The notes: a model not told the origin generated them from the sequence alone. A stretch of 58,015 nucleotides of DNA from Paenibacillus nuruki (GCF_001721045.1 NZ_MDER01000047.1:1-58015); one strand, 5' to 3'. Counted from the first letter of the stretch, positions 16,467-26,017 are shown. Numbers and translations: made by a program.

Positions 16467-18650
16467 TTGAAATCCAAAAAAAGTATCTGGCAAACATTGA
16501 AGTACACGATGGCCGTTTCACTATTAACTGGAAGTCTTTTGCCTGTACTTTCTACTCCAGCAGCTTATGCTGAAGCCCATGTCGATAATCCGTTTGTTGG
16601 CGCGACTGCGTATGTGAATCCTGATTATGCCAAAGAAGTTAATGCCTCAATTGCGAAAGTAAGTGATGCTTCACTCAAAGCAAAAATGGAAACCATAAAG
16701 TCCTATCCTACATCCGTCTGGTTAGATCGGATTGACGCGATAGGCGGTGGTGCGAACAATGCAGGTCGTCTTAGCTTGGAAGCTCATTTGGATGCAGCGT
16801 TAGCCCAGAAAAAAGGAAATACCCCGATTACAGCAAGCTTTGTAATTTATGATCTTCCTGGACGGGATTGTCATGCTTTAGCTTCTAATGGCGAACTACC
16901 TTTAACACCGGCAGGGTTAGAACGATACAAAACAGAATATATTGATGTGATTGCCGATATTTTCGCTAATCCTAAATATCAAGATATTCGTATTGTAAAC
17001 GTAATCGAACCGGATAGCTTACCCAATCTGGTGACGAACTTGAGTGATGCACGTTGTGCTCAAGCTAGTTCAACTGGAATCTATGAAGCGGGCGTAAAAT
17101 ACGCTTTAAACAAACTTCATGCAATCCCAAATGTATACAATTACCTTGATATCGGTCACTCCGGTTGGTTGGGATGGGATAACAACCGTACAGCAACGGT
17201 CTCTTTGTATACCAAAGTGGTGCAATCTACAACAGCAGGTCTTGCGAGTGTAGATGGATTTGTAACTAACACAGCGAATACAACACCGCTGAATGAACCT
17301 AATCTTCCTAATCCTGATCTAAATGTCGGTGGACAACCGATCAAATCTTCCAAATTCTACGAATGGAATCCTTACTTTGACGAAACTGATTTTACAGGCG
17401 CATTGTATAAGGATTTTGTCAGTGCAGGCTGGCCAAGTGGGATTGGATTCTTGATTGATACAGGCCGTAACGGATGGGGTGGACCTAACCGTCCAGTTGC
17501 CGCTATCGGAAATGATATCAATACCTATGTGAACTCTGGACGTGTAGACCGTCGCGATCACCGTGGTAACTGGTGTAATGCTAGTGGAGCAGGTATCGGC
17601 GTAGCTCCAACATCAGCTCCAGGTGCTCACTTGGATGCGTATGTATGGGTTAAACCTCCAGGTGAATCCGATGGTTCTAGCTCACTGATTCCGAACAATG
17701 AAGGCAAAGGCTTTGACCGTATGTGTGATCCTACATTTACAACAGCCGATGGCGTATTAACCGGTGCATTGCCTAACGCTCCTATCTCTGGTGCTTGGTT
17801 CCATGATCAATTCGTGATGTTAATCAACAATTCTTATCCAGCTGTAGGCGGTTCTACAACACCTACAACTCCAGTTCCAGTAACGGTTCCTACTGCACCA
17901 ACAGGTCTTAAAGCAACTGCTGAAGATGGTCAAGTCAAATTGAACTGGTCATCGGCAACAGGAGCTACTAGCTATACGGTGAAAAGAGGAACGAGTGCCA
18001 CAGGAGCTTTAACTACTGTTGGTGCTAATATTACAACCACATTGTACACAGACAAAGCGGTTACAAATGGAACAACGTATTATTATGCTATTACTGCAAA
18101 TAACACAGCAGGTTCAAGTGTAAATTCGTCTGTGGTGAGTGCTAAGCCACAAGCGACTACAACTACACCGCCAACACCAACAGACCCACCGACACCAACA
18201 GATCCAACACCTACACCAGCAGGTGATCTTGTGGTTCAGTATCGTGCGGGAGATACCAATGTTAATGATAGCCAGATCAAACCTTATTTTAATATCAAAA
18301 ACAATGGTATAGCGGCTGTCAATCTTAGCGATCTCAAATTGCGTTATTATTTCTCTAAAGAAGGATCAGCAGATATGACTGCTTGGGTCGATTGGGCGCA
18401 AGTAGGTCAAAGCAACGTAACAACTACCTTTACACCTAATTACGTAGAAGTAGGCTTTACTGCTGGCGCTGGAGCACTTCAACCTAGTGCACAGACAGGC
18501 GATATTCAACTACGTATGGCCAAAAATGATTGGTCTCCACTAGATGAAAGCAACGATTATTCTTTTGACGCAACCAAGACTTCATATGCAGATTGGAACA
18601 AAGTAACATTGTACAAAGGCAATACATTAACATGGGGTGTAGCGCAATAA
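16467..18650 (+). CDS. Secreted GH6 cellulase with FN3 and CBM3 modules
   Basis: A 727-residue secreted cellulase. A signal peptide ends near AYAEA; the GH6 catalytic domain runs to about residue 460; a fibronectin type III domain covers about 473-562; a Pro/Thr linker leads to a CBM3 from about residue 585 to the end. GH6 motifs: YDLPGRDCHA with Asp134, and NVIEPDSLPNL with Asp183 as the proposed general acid, then HSGWLGWDNN, and VKPPGESDGSS. The domain resembles bacterial cellobiohydrolases (exo-acting from the non-reducing end), but endo action cannot be excluded. I choose TTG 16467, six bases after AAAGGTG, rather than GTG 16458, which overlaps that ribosome site. Preceded by a good promoter, two cre-like sites and an unusual leader; followed by a terminator. 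Confidence 0.9.
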   Translation: MKSKKSIWQTLKYTMAVSLLTGSLLPVLSTPAAYAEAHVDNPFVGATAYVNPDYAKEVNASIAKVSDASLKAKMETIKSYPTSVWLDRIDAIGGGANNAGRLSLEAHLDAALAQKKGNTPITASFVIYDLPGRDCHALASNGELPLTPAGLERYKTEYIDVIADIFANPKYQDIRIVNVIEPDSLPNLVTNLSDARCAQASSTGIYEAGVKYALNKLHAIPNVYNYLDIGHSGWLGWDNNRTATVSLYTKVVQSTTAGLASVDGFVTNTANTTPLNEPNLPNPDLNVGGQPIKSSKFYEWNPYFDETDFTGALYKDFVSAGWPSGIGFLIDTGRNGWGGPNRPVAAIGNDINTYVNSGRVDRRDHRGNWCNASGAGIGVAPTSAPGAHLDAYVWVKPPGESDGSSSLIPNNEGKGFDRMCDPTFTTADGVLTGALPNAPISGAWFHDQFVMLINNSYPAVGGSTTPTTPVPVTVPTAPTGLKATAEDGQVKLNWSSATGATSYTVKRGTSATGALTTVGANITTTLYTDKAVTNGTTYYYAITANNTAGSSVNSSVVSAKPQATTTTPPTPTDPPTPTDPTPTPAGDLVVQYRAGDTNVNDSQIKPYFNIKNNGIAAVNLSDLKLRYYFSKEGSADMTAWVDWAQVGQSNVTTTFTPNYVEVGFTAGAGALQPSAQTGDIQLRMAKNDWSPLDESNDYSFDATKTSYADWNKVTLYKGNTLTWGVAQ

Positions 18651-18698
18651 TAAATAAGCATGATGCGTATATGACCATCTGTTAACTATGCCCAATAG

Positions 18699-18734
18699 CA
18701 AAAGACCTTGTCCTTTTAGGGATAAGGTCTTTTG
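18699..18734. terminator. Bidirectional terminator between cellulase and GGDEF-EAL genes
   Basis: CAAAAGACCTTGTCC pairs with GGATAAGGTCTTTTG with one wobble. T-rich on the plus side and, read from the minus strand, also ending in TTTTG. It separates two convergent genes. Confidence 0.75.
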
Positions 18735-18760
18735 TATAATTATCATAAGCATGACAAGAA

Positions 18761-20428
18761 TTATAAGTAATCGTTTGAAAACGAAGAAAGAAAATGGGGA
18801 AGATCCGGTAAGCTTGCAAGTGGCATCGGATAACTGATCCAATATCCTTGAAAGTCGTTACATCCCAATTCGATCAACTGCCGCCATTGTTCTTCTTCTT
18901 CAATGCCTTCAGCAACCACATGCAGCTCTAGCGCTTCTGCCATCGCAAGTAGAGCTTTAAGCACAGGAGGGTTCATTTGCGCCACAAAAGAACGATCTAT
19001 TTTGATATTGTCGATGGGAAGACGAGTAAGTGTACTGAGTGAAGAATACCCTGTCCCAAAATCATCAATAGAGATCGTATATCCTTGTTCACGTAATTTG
19101 AGTAGTGAAGAGCGTTCACTAACCGTATCGATCATAGCTACACTTTCCGTAATTTCGAGATCAATATAATGTGGATTAACGTTTTCTTCTTTGAGAATCT
19201 GATTAATTCGATCAATAAAATCAGGTTCACTTAATTGGATTCTAGAAATATTAATAGCAATCTTCGTCTGTTGTCCATATTTGGCTTGAATAATAGTCAG
19301 ATCGCAGCAAGCCTGACGAATCACCCATTCCCCTATCGGAATAATCAGACCTGTTTGTTCAGCGACAGGGATAAAGTCAGCTGGAGAAACCATATATTTA
19401 TGATCTTTTTTCCATCGTAATAAAGCTTCGACCGCAACGACCTGCTTTTGCTTATTGCCATAGATCGGCTGATACAATAATTGCAGTTCTTCTTTTTCCA
19501 GACAACTGTTCAGTGCCAGTTCGTAATTAAAACGTACCACTTGCTCGTACTGCGTACTTTCACAGAACAAATGATGTTTGTTACGTCCGCTTGTTTTGGC
19601 ATGGTATAGGGCAATATCAGCACGTCTCAAAGCAATCGAGATATTGATATCTTCCGAGAAGAAAGCGATCCCTACACTGACGTTAATCTTAATTTGATGA
19701 TTGTTGAATAAAAAAGGTTCATTCATAAGAGAGATAATAATCTTCGCCATCTGTTCGGGATGTTCTTGTTCTCGATTAGATACCAGTATAAATTCATCCC
19801 CGCTCAAACGAATACTGATATAGTCGGAACTGAAATTGCGTTTAAGACGACCAGCAACTTCAACTAATAAAGTATCTCCACTTTCCATACCCAGAGTATC
19901 ATTTACATACTTAAGATTATCAATATCAAACATAAATAAATAAGCAGGTTGAGTCACAAACTCATACAGAAAGCGCCGATTCAATAATTGAGTCAATTCA
20001 TCATGATAGGCGTAATACTGCATTTTCTCTTGATAATGATGACGTTCATCATAACTACGAGTCATGCAGACGAGATGAGTGATATTTTGATGTTCATCAA
20101 AGATAGGAGAAATGATACTATCTCCGCTTAATGTTCCGGTAGGCAAAAGATGCCCTTCATCAAAACGTACACTTTGTGCTTGAATAAGTACTTTGGAATA
20201 TTTGTTATGCAAATATTGAGCCATTTCATATTGATTCCGTTCACTGTATAGCTCAAAAAAGTTTTTACCCATATATTCGCTAGTTATTCCACTAGACAAT
20301 TCTGCCTTCCGATTGACATAACAATATACGAATTGTCGATTCTCGACAGCCATAATATACACTAGATCTTCCATAGCATCAAAAGCTAACTTAAGAAGCG
20401 GATGAATCAGTGAATCTTCGTTATTCAT
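18761..20428 (-). CDS. PAS-GGDEF-EAL c-di-GMP protein, probable phosphodiesterase
   Basis: A 555-residue cytoplasmic three-domain protein: PAS-like sensor (about residues 10-125), GGDEF (about 140-290) and EAL (about 305-550). The GGDEF signature is degenerate (SGDEF) and lacks an RxxD I-site, although DIDNLKYVND is kept. The EAL domain looks complete: EALLRW, NISRIQLSE, LEITES, IDDFGTGYSSL, IKIDRSFV, and the late AEGIEE and GCNDFQGYW. I expect c-di-GMP hydrolysis, with GGDEF mainly a GTP-sensing or regulatory domain. On the minus strand AAAGGAGTG lies about eight bases before the ATG. Single gene. Confidence 0.87.
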   Translation of the reverse strand: MNNEDSLIHPLLKLAFDAMEDLVYIMAVENRQFVYCYVNRKAELSSGITSEYMGKNFFELYSERNQYEMAQYLHNKYSKVLIQAQSVRFDEGHLLPTGTLSGDSIISPIFDEHQNITHLVCMTRSYDERHHYQEKMQYYAYHDELTQLLNRRFLYEFVTQPAYLFMFDIDNLKYVNDTLGMESGDTLLVEVAGRLKRNFSSDYISIRLSGDEFILVSNREQEHPEQMAKIIISLMNEPFLFNNHQIKINVSVGIAFFSEDINISIALRRADIALYHAKTSGRNKHHLFCESTQYEQVVRFNYELALNSCLEKEELQLLYQPIYGNKQKQVVAVEALLRWKKDHKYMVSPADFIPVAEQTGLIIPIGEWVIRQACCDLTIIQAKYGQQTKIAINISRIQLSEPDFIDRINQILKEENVNPHYIDLEITESVAMIDTVSERSSLLKLREQGYTISIDDFGTGYSSLSTLTRLPIDNIKIDRSFVAQMNPPVLKALLAMAEALELHVVAEGIEEEEQWRQLIELGCNDFQGYWISYPMPLASLPDLPHFLSSFSNDYL

Positions 20429-20634
20429 TTAGGTCCACTCCTTTACCATACAAATCATAATCTTAAAATTATTTTTAATATATAATAGGTTTCATCGGTA
20501 TGTATAGAGCATATATGAAGAAAAAATGAACTTCTTTTTTTAAATGAATTGTTCAAAATTTGATTGTGCTATTCTTTTTAAGGGTATATGACTATAGATA
20601 TGTGTATTTTATCCATATAAAAGGAGTGTTATAG

Positions 20635-21399
20635 ATGGCACAGAAATTACAAGGAACGGTAGCCCTCGTTACAGGCGCAAGTAGTGGAATAGGGGAAGCA
20701 ACCGCTAAGACTCTGGCTGCACAAGGCGCAACCGTAGTGGTCGTAGCACGTCGTAAAGACCGTCTCGATCAATTAGCTGCTGATATTACTTCTCAAGGTG
20801 GAGCAGCATTCGTGATTGAAGCAGATATTACCGATCAAGCACAAGCACAACAAGCGATTGAACAAACGATTCAAAAATATAATCGTTTGGATATTGTCAT
20901 CAACAATGCTGGTGTGATGTTATTAGGTCCAGCAGAAAATGCACCGACAGAAGAATGGGATCGTATGGTGTCGATCAATGTGAATGGACTATTGCATATT
21001 TCTCATGCTGCATTGCCACATTTACTGAAAGCCGCAGAACAGTCAGAGCGCAAAGTAGCCGATCTGATCAATATTAGTTCGGTAGCAGGTCGTCGTGCAG
21101 GCGCAGGTTCTGCTGTCTACAATATGACCAAATTTGGAGTTGTTGCTTTTAGTGAAGCTCTTCGTCAAGAAGTGACAGGTCGTGGGGTACGTGTAGGCTT
21201 AATAGAGCCAGGCGTTGTACAGACCGAATTATCTTCACATGTCCGCTCTGAAGTTATGGAAGAGATGGGTAAGCTATTTGGTGATATTACACCGCTAGAA
21301 TCTCAAGATATTGCAGATGCTATCGAATATGTAGTGACACGTCCTAAGCATGTGGCTATCAATGAAGTATTGATTCGCCCAACCGATCAAGAATTTTAA
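20635..21399 (+). CDS. Short-chain dehydrogenase/reductase (SDR)
   Basis: A 254-residue classical SDR with the cofactor motif TGASSGIGEATA, NNAGVM, the catalytic Ser in INISSVAG and YNMTK with the catalytic Tyr and Lys. VVARRKDR after the second strand suggests NADP(H). Close to the YdfG/serine-3-dehydrogenase-like group of broad-specificity oxidoreductases. AAAGGAGTG at 20621-20629 gives the start. Monocistronic, with a terminator shared with the convergent MATE gene. Substrate not readable. Confidence 0.88.
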   Translation: MAQKLQGTVALVTGASSGIGEATAKTLAAQGATVVVVARRKDRLDQLAADITSQGGAAFVIEADITDQAQAQQAIEQTIQKYNRLDIVINNAGVMLLGPAENAPTEEWDRMVSINVNGLLHISHAALPHLLKAAEQSERKVADLINISSVAGRRAGAGSAVYNMTKFGVVAFSEALRQEVTGRGVRVGLIEPGVVQTELSSHVRSEVMEEMGKLFGDITPLESQDIADAIEYVVTRPKHVAINEVLIRPTDQEF

Positions 21400-21436
21400 G
21401 ATGATATAATAAAAGACAAACGTATATAGATACCAA

Positions 21437-21471
21437 AAAAGAGTCACACTTATCATAAGTGTGGCTCTTTT
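21437..21471. terminator. Bidirectional terminator between SDR and MATE genes
   Basis: AAAAGAGTCACACTTA pairs with TAAGTGTGGCTCTTTT (one G-T pair) around a three-base loop, with A-run before and T-run after. Confidence 0.9.
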
Positions 21472-21497
21472 AGTTATCTTACTTATGCAGAGGACTT

Positions 21498-22832
21498 TTA
21501 TGATTTGGTAGGAACAGCTTCTAACAAGCGAGGAAGACGTATTAACAAAAATACACTTCGCGCTAAACCAAAGACGATAAAAGCTAACCATAATCCATGG
21601 TTGCCATACAGAGGAACAGCAATCCAGAGCACCGCTACAAATAATACAAAAGAGATTATCATAGAATTACGAATAGGAGCAGTGACAGATAACCCTGTAA
21701 ATAATCCATAGAATACAAGACCTGCACCTGTCACTAGAGGAAACAGTAACAACCAGGGGCTATATTCATTAGCCAGTGCAATCGTAGATGCTGAATCTGT
21801 AAATAATCCCAATAATGGTTGATGGAACACCCAGTAGACGATCACGATCAATAGCGCTGGCAGAAATGAACTGTACCATGACCACCGAATCGTCTGCCGT
21901 AGTAACAATGGGTTACGCGATCCACCAGCTTGACCCGCATAAATACTACTCGCATTGGCAAATCCATCAAAAAAGTAAGCCATAATATAATGGACTTGTA
22001 ACAAAATAGCATTCGCAGCCAACATCTCAGGACCGAATGAAGTACTGTTCGCTGTAAAGATATTGAACATTGCTAACAGACAGATCGTACGAATAAATAG
22101 ATCGCTATTCACACTGATCATACGGCGTAAAGCTTCACGATTAAATAGACCTGCTTGCGATATCGATCCCCATTTGAAATAAGGAGAACGACAGATCAGA
22201 AAGATCCCGAATACTAGCCCGATAATCTCTGCAATCAATGTAGCTGAAGCGACACCTGCAACTTGCCAGTGAAATACATGTACAAATACGATCGCCAAAA
22301 TCATATTGAGTACATTAATCCCTATCTGGACAAATAAAGTCTGCCTCACATGCGCCATTCCGATGAGCCAACCCAGAATAACATAATTCAGCAGGGTTAC
22401 CGGAGCACCCCAGATACGAATATGAAAATAAATAGAAGCTTGCTCACGAATATCTGCATCAGGTCTAATCCATGCCAGTACACCTTGCAAAATGGGGTAC
22501 TGTAACACAATAAATAGGAAACCGATAAGCAGAGCAATGATGGTCGGACGAACCAACTCGGAGAAGCCACGCTCTAATTCTCCGGCGCCTTTGGCTTGTG
22601 CTGCAAATCCAGACGTACTTACTCTTAGAAATCCAAATAACCAGTACAATGTATTGAAGATAAGAGTACCAATTGCAACGCCACCTATGTAAATGCTACT
22701 TGATAAATGACCAACAACAGCAGTATCTACTGCACCAAGAAGGGGAGTAGTCACGGTAGAAATAATTAACGGAATACTTAAAGCAAGATAACTACGATAA
22801 TTAGGTGGAGTAGAAGATTGTAATGTTTTCAT
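21498..22832 (-). CDS. MATE family efflux transporter, DinF-like
   Basis: A 444-residue polytopic membrane protein of the multidrug and toxin extrusion family, closest in feel to DinF-type members: the N-terminal half has YRSYLALSIPLIISTVTTPLLGAVDTAVVGHL and the repeat half begins near the FNREALRRMISVNSDLF region, with about twelve helices in total. It would use a cation gradient to export organic compounds. The start is uncertain because no good ribosome site is visible: ATG at 22832 begins just before the conserved region, while an extra 28 codons to 22916 would add a non-family segment. It lies divergent to GH127 and convergent to the SDR gene. Confidence 0.85.
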   Translation of the reverse strand: MKTLQSSTPPNYRSYLALSIPLIISTVTTPLLGAVDTAVVGHLSSSIYIGGVAIGTLIFNTLYWLFGFLRVSTSGFAAQAKGAGELERGFSELVRPTIIALLIGFLFIVLQYPILQGVLAWIRPDADIREQASIYFHIRIWGAPVTLLNYVILGWLIGMAHVRQTLFVQIGINVLNMILAIVFVHVFHWQVAGVASATLIAEIIGLVFGIFLICRSPYFKWGSISQAGLFNREALRRMISVNSDLFIRTICLLAMFNIFTANSTSFGPEMLAANAILLQVHYIMAYFFDGFANASSIYAGQAGGSRNPLLLRQTIRWSWYSSFLPALLIVIVYWVFHQPLLGLFTDSASTIALANEYSPWLLLFPLVTGAGLVFYGLFTGLSVTAPIRNSMIISFVLFVAVLWIAVPLYGNHGLWLAFIVFGLARSVFLLIRLPRLLEAVPTKS

Positions 22833-22968
22833 ACTTTTGTTATACCATAAATTAATCGAAATGAATACGATTAAACAATTTGTGAATAGATTGTTGAATT
22901 TATAGTTGGAAATCATTGTGTATCGTTAATGAATGTGATATTAATTAATAACAACCTAAACAACAATA

Positions 22969-22983
22969 TTGAAAGCGTAATCA
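22969..22983 (+). promoter_or_regulatory. Perfect cre-like site upstream of GH127
   Basis: TTGAAAGCGTAATCA matches WTGNAANCGNWNNCW at every position. It lies 50 bp before the GH127 start, in the divergent interval with the MATE gene. Confidence 0.5.
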
Positions 22984-23032
22984 TATTAGAAAGAAAGTGT
23001 ACTTTACTACCACTATAAAGGAGAGAATCCCT

Positions 23033-25021
23033 ATGCTCAAAAATGATAACGTGTTGACCACAGTTACACCGAAAGAAGTCCGTATTCAAGATGAATTTTG
23101 GACGAAATATAATAAACTGGTACGTGAAGTTGTGATTCCTTATCAATATGATGCTCTACATGACCGTATTGCTGATGCTGAACCCAGTTATGCTATTCAG
23201 AATTTTGAGATTGCTGCGGGTCGCAAAGAAGGGGAATTTAATGGATTTGTTTTTCAAGATACCGATGTAGCGAAATGGATCGAAGCCGTAGGGTATTCAT
23301 TAATGACACATCCTGATTCTGCATTAGAACAAATGACCGATCAAGTGATTGATCTTGTTGCTGAAGCGCAAGGCGAGGATGGATATCTAAATACATATTT
23401 TACAATCAAAGAACCGGATAAACGTTGGACTAATCTAGCGGATTGTCATGAACTGTATACAGCAGGGCATATGATTGAAGCTGGAGTAGCTTATTACCAA
23501 GCAACAGGTAAACGCAAACTGCTTGATGTGGTCTGCCGTCTAGCGGATTATATTGATACCGTATTTGGCACCAAAGAAGGTCAATTACGTGGCTATGATG
23601 GTCATCAAGAGATTGAGCTAGCACTTGTAAAATTATACCGTTTAACCGGAGAACAACGTTACTTGCAACTGAGCCAATTTTTTATTGATGAACGTGGACA
23701 ACAACCTAACTTTCTAGAGCAAGAATGGGAACAACGGGATCGCATCAACTTTTTTGTAGGTAAAACAAATGAAATTAATCTGAAATACAGTCAGGCTCAT
23801 GTGCCAGTACGTGAACAAAAAGAAGCAGTAGGGCATGCTGTTCGTGCAGTCTATATGTATACAGCGATGGCTGATCTGGCTGGTTTAACCGACGATAAAA
23901 GTCTATATGAAGCTTGCCAGACATTGTGGAACAACATGGTGCACAAGCAGATGTATATCACAGGCGGAATTGGTTCTACGCATCATGGTGAGGCTTTTAC
24001 TATTGATTATGATCTTCCTAATGATACAGGGTATTCAGAGACTTGTGCAGCAGTAGGAATAGTCTTTTTTGCTCATCGAATGCTACAGATTGAAGCCAAA
24101 AGCGAATATGCCGATGTGTTAGAACGAGCTTTATACAATACAGTCATTGGCGGAATGGCGCAGGATGGTAAGCATTATTTCTATGTGAATCCATTAGAAG
24201 TCTGGCCGTCTGCTTGTCATCATAATCCAGGCAAGCATCATGTAAAGCCTGTACGTCAGAAATGGTTTGGCTGTTCCTGTTGCCCTCCTAATATTGCACG
24301 TCTGGTCAGTTCATTAGGGCAATACATCTATAGTACTGATCAAGATACGATATATACGCATCTGTATATCGGTGGAGAAGCACAATTAACACTTGGAGAA
24401 CACCAAGTCGTTATTCAGCAAGAAAGTGGATACCCGTGGAATGGAGCGACTCGTTTTTCTTTTCAATTACAACAACCTCAATCGTTTACATTGGCTTTGC
24501 GTTTACCCAATTGGTGCAAACAAGCTACGCTTACGATCAACGGTGAAGCAATAACTTATGACTCCTTATTGCGTGATGGATATATTTATATTCAGCGAGA
24601 ATGGTCAGCAAGTGATGTTATAGAATGGAATATGGAGATGCACGTACAAGTGATTCATAGTCATCCAAGACTACGGGCTACAGCGGGCAAGGTCGCTTTA
24701 CAATATGGCCCATTAGTATACTGTCTGGAGCAAGCAGATAATGGAGAATTGATCTCAGCATTATCTATTCATCCTGAAAAGCTATTGACTGCCCGATTCG
24801 ATCCACAGTTGCTAGGAGGAACGATCGTCATTGAAGGTACAGCTGTGCGAGAGCAAGAAGAGGGATGGGGCGATAATCTATATCAAGATAGTGCTCCGAC
24901 ACCTCAACAACAACCATTTACAGCGATTCCTTACTTCCTGTGGGCAAATCGTGGTGAAGGCGATATGGCGGTCTGGATTCGTAAAAGTGAAGCCTTTTCT
25001 ACAACTTCATCAACCAAGTAG
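23033..25021 (+). CDS. GH127 beta-L-arabinofuranosidase
   Basis: A 662-residue cytoplasmic enzyme of GH127 (formerly DUF1680), of the HypBA1 type that removes beta-L-arabinofuranose from arabino-oligosaccharides such as those of extensin or pectic side chains. The zinc and catalytic residues are all present: Glu336 and Cys338 in YSETCAA, Cys416 and the nucleophile Cys417 in FGCSCCPPN, nearly the same numbers as I recall for HypBA1. N-terminal FWTKYNKLVREVVIPYQYD and the YNTVIGG stretch also fit. No signal peptide, so substrates must be imported. AAAGGAGAG at 23017-23025 gives the ATG at 23033. A cre-like site lies just upstream and a terminator downstream. No dedicated transporter is adjacent. 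Confidence 0.9.
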   Translation: MLKNDNVLTTVTPKEVRIQDEFWTKYNKLVREVVIPYQYDALHDRIADAEPSYAIQNFEIAAGRKEGEFNGFVFQDTDVAKWIEAVGYSLMTHPDSALEQMTDQVIDLVAEAQGEDGYLNTYFTIKEPDKRWTNLADCHELYTAGHMIEAGVAYYQATGKRKLLDVVCRLADYIDTVFGTKEGQLRGYDGHQEIELALVKLYRLTGEQRYLQLSQFFIDERGQQPNFLEQEWEQRDRINFFVGKTNEINLKYSQAHVPVREQKEAVGHAVRAVYMYTAMADLAGLTDDKSLYEACQTLWNNMVHKQMYITGGIGSTHHGEAFTIDYDLPNDTGYSETCAAVGIVFFAHRMLQIEAKSEYADVLERALYNTVIGGMAQDGKHYFYVNPLEVWPSACHHNPGKHHVKPVRQKWFGCSCCPPNIARLVSSLGQYIYSTDQDTIYTHLYIGGEAQLTLGEHQVVIQQESGYPWNGATRFSFQLQQPQSFTLALRLPNWCKQATLTINGEAITYDSLLRDGYIYIQREWSASDVIEWNMEMHVQVIHSHPRLRATAGKVALQYGPLVYCLEQADNGELISALSIHPEKLLTARFDPQLLGGTIVIEGTAVREQEEGWGDNLYQDSAPTPQQQPFTAIPYFLWANRGEGDMAVWIRKSEAFSTTSSTK

Positions 25022-25025
25022 GACA

Positions 25026-25062
25026 AGAGATGCGATATTTAGATGTCGCATCTCTTTATTTT
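25026..25062 (+). terminator. Intrinsic terminator after GH127
   Basis: AAGAGATGCGA pairs with TCGCATCTCTT around a nine-base loop, followed by T-rich sequence. Confidence 0.85.
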
Positions 25063-25195
25063 GCAGAAAATAGTATGAAAAAATGTCAATTTAACGAAAA
25101 AAGCGAACATTTGTGCTTATTTTTTAGCTTAAACTATTGAATCAATATGCAGTTAAATGTAAAATAGAATAGAGAAGTGTAAAGGGGGGTTAATT

Positions 25196-25447
25196 TTGGC
25201 TAAAGCAAAAGTAGCAAAGCGTCCAACACGGGATGAATTTGTACTAGAAGAGATCGGTAATCAACTTACTGAAGCCTATCAAGAAAAATCGGAAATTTTG
25301 CTGACTGTCTGGGGTACAGAAGAACCTGTACGCGGTCAGATTGTAAATATGGATCCACGTACAGGTCGAGTACATGTACAATATGAAGAAGAACTTCATA
25401 AAGTCAAATTTATGGATATTATGGGTGTAAATTACCCGAGAGATTAA
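25196..25447 (+). CDS. YolD-like family protein
   Basis: An 83-residue protein of the YolD-like family, recognised from RPTRDEFVLEEIGNQ near the start and the small beta-domain VRGQIVNMDPRTGRVHVQYEEELHKVKFMDIMGV. YolD proteins in Bacilli often sit beside Y-family DNA polymerases (UvrX/YqjW), but none is here, so this is an orphan copy. The start is TTG at 25196, six bases after AAAGGGGGG. A hairpin with T-run at 25481-25524 ends the unit. Function not established by sequence. Confidence 0.75.
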   Translation: MAKAKVAKRPTRDEFVLEEIGNQLTEAYQEKSEILLTVWGTEEPVRGQIVNMDPRTGRVHVQYEEELHKVKFMDIMGVNYPRD

Positions 25448-25457
25448 ATAAATTGTT

Positions 25458-25487
25458 TTGACAAAATAACGATATTCAGAATATACT
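25458..25487 (+). promoter_or_regulatory. Promoter of the MarR-family gene
   Basis: TTGACA (25458-25463), an 18-base spacer and TATACT (25482-25487). The -10 overlaps the left arm of the inverted repeat at 25481-25519, and the predicted start falls near 25494. Confidence 0.6.
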
Positions 25488-25524
25488 AGCATAGCCGATT
25501 ATCTGCTATGCTAGTATATTTTTT
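25481..25524 (+). terminator. Hairpin with T-run between YolD and MarR genes
   Basis: A perfect 15-bp stem, ATATACTAGCATAGC with GCTATGCTAGTATAT, nine-base loop, then six T. It can terminate yolD transcripts. It also carries the operator-like core listed separately, and the T-run abuts the ribosome site GGAGG of the MarR gene. Confidence 0.75.
25484..25516. promoter_or_regulatory. Probable MarR operator 1
   Basis: TACTAGCATA, 13 bases, TATGCTAGTA. It has the same arm length, arm pattern (TAC-WW-GCATA) and 13-base spacer as the repeat at 25998-26030 before the permease gene, and overlaps the MarR gene promoter. Autoregulation is the natural reading. Confidence 0.6.
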
Positions 25525-25536
25525 GGAGGATAACTT

Positions 25537-25968
25537 ATGTCATTTAATCAAGAGCAAGACCCGCTAGGTTTGCTGTTATCCAGAACATATTTGGCTTATA
25601 AGAAAAAAGCTTCTCATCTTTTACAGGATTATAATATCACTCCAGAACAATTTGGAGTTCTGAACAACCTTGTGGTTCACGTAGGCATTTCTCAGAAAGC
25701 GTTAGCTGAATTATTTTCTAAAGATCAGACCAGTATTGGTAAAACGATTGATCGACTGGAAAATAAAAAGTTAATCACACGTACAGTAGATCCTGCTGAT
25801 CGCCGAGCTGTATTATTGCATTTGACTGCGCAAGGACAAGCATTGATCGCAACCACACAGCCGATTATGAAAGAGGTTGATGATGAGATCAATAGCCTAT
25901 TTCCACCGGAACAAGTAAAACAGTTTATTGCCACAATCAATCAATTGTTTGACCATTTATCCCGCTGA
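25537..25968 (+). CDS. MarR family transcriptional regulator
   Basis: A 143-residue winged-helix regulator of the MarR family. The recognition region runs from QKALAELFSKDQTSIGKTIDRLENKKLITRT to the wing DPADRRAVLLHLTAQG, about residues 50-100. These proteins bind inverted repeats as dimers and are released by small ligands. SD GGAGG at 25525-25529 is seven bases before the ATG. The next gene is an ABC-2/YhgE-type membrane protein, 99 bp downstream, and matching inverted repeats lie at both promoters, so this regulator probably represses itself and that transporter. No conserved Cys pattern of the OhrR type is seen. Ligand unknown. Confidence 0.9.
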   Translation: MSFNQEQDPLGLLLSRTYLAYKKKASHLLQDYNITPEQFGVLNNLVVHVGISQKALAELFSKDQTSIGKTIDRLENKKLITRTVDPADRRAVLLHLTAQGQALIATTQPIMKEVDDEINSLFPPEQVKQFIATINQLFDHLSR

Positions 25969-25990
25969 TACTATCAGCTGGATATTTTTT
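25964..25990 (+). terminator. Short palindrome plus T-run at the end of the MarR gene
   Basis: GCTGAT and ATCAGC around ACT, then six T at 25985-25990. The stem overlaps the stop codon. It may reduce read-through into the permease gene, which has its own promoter immediately after. Confidence 0.4.
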
Positions 25991-26017
25991 GACGTAATAC
26001 ATGCATAACCATTTATA
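25989..26017 (+). promoter_or_regulatory. Promoter of the YhgE-like permease gene
   Basis: TTGACG (25989-25994), 17 bases, TTTATA (26012-26017); TTATAT one base later is equally good. The -10 lies between the arms of operator 2. Confidence 0.5.
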
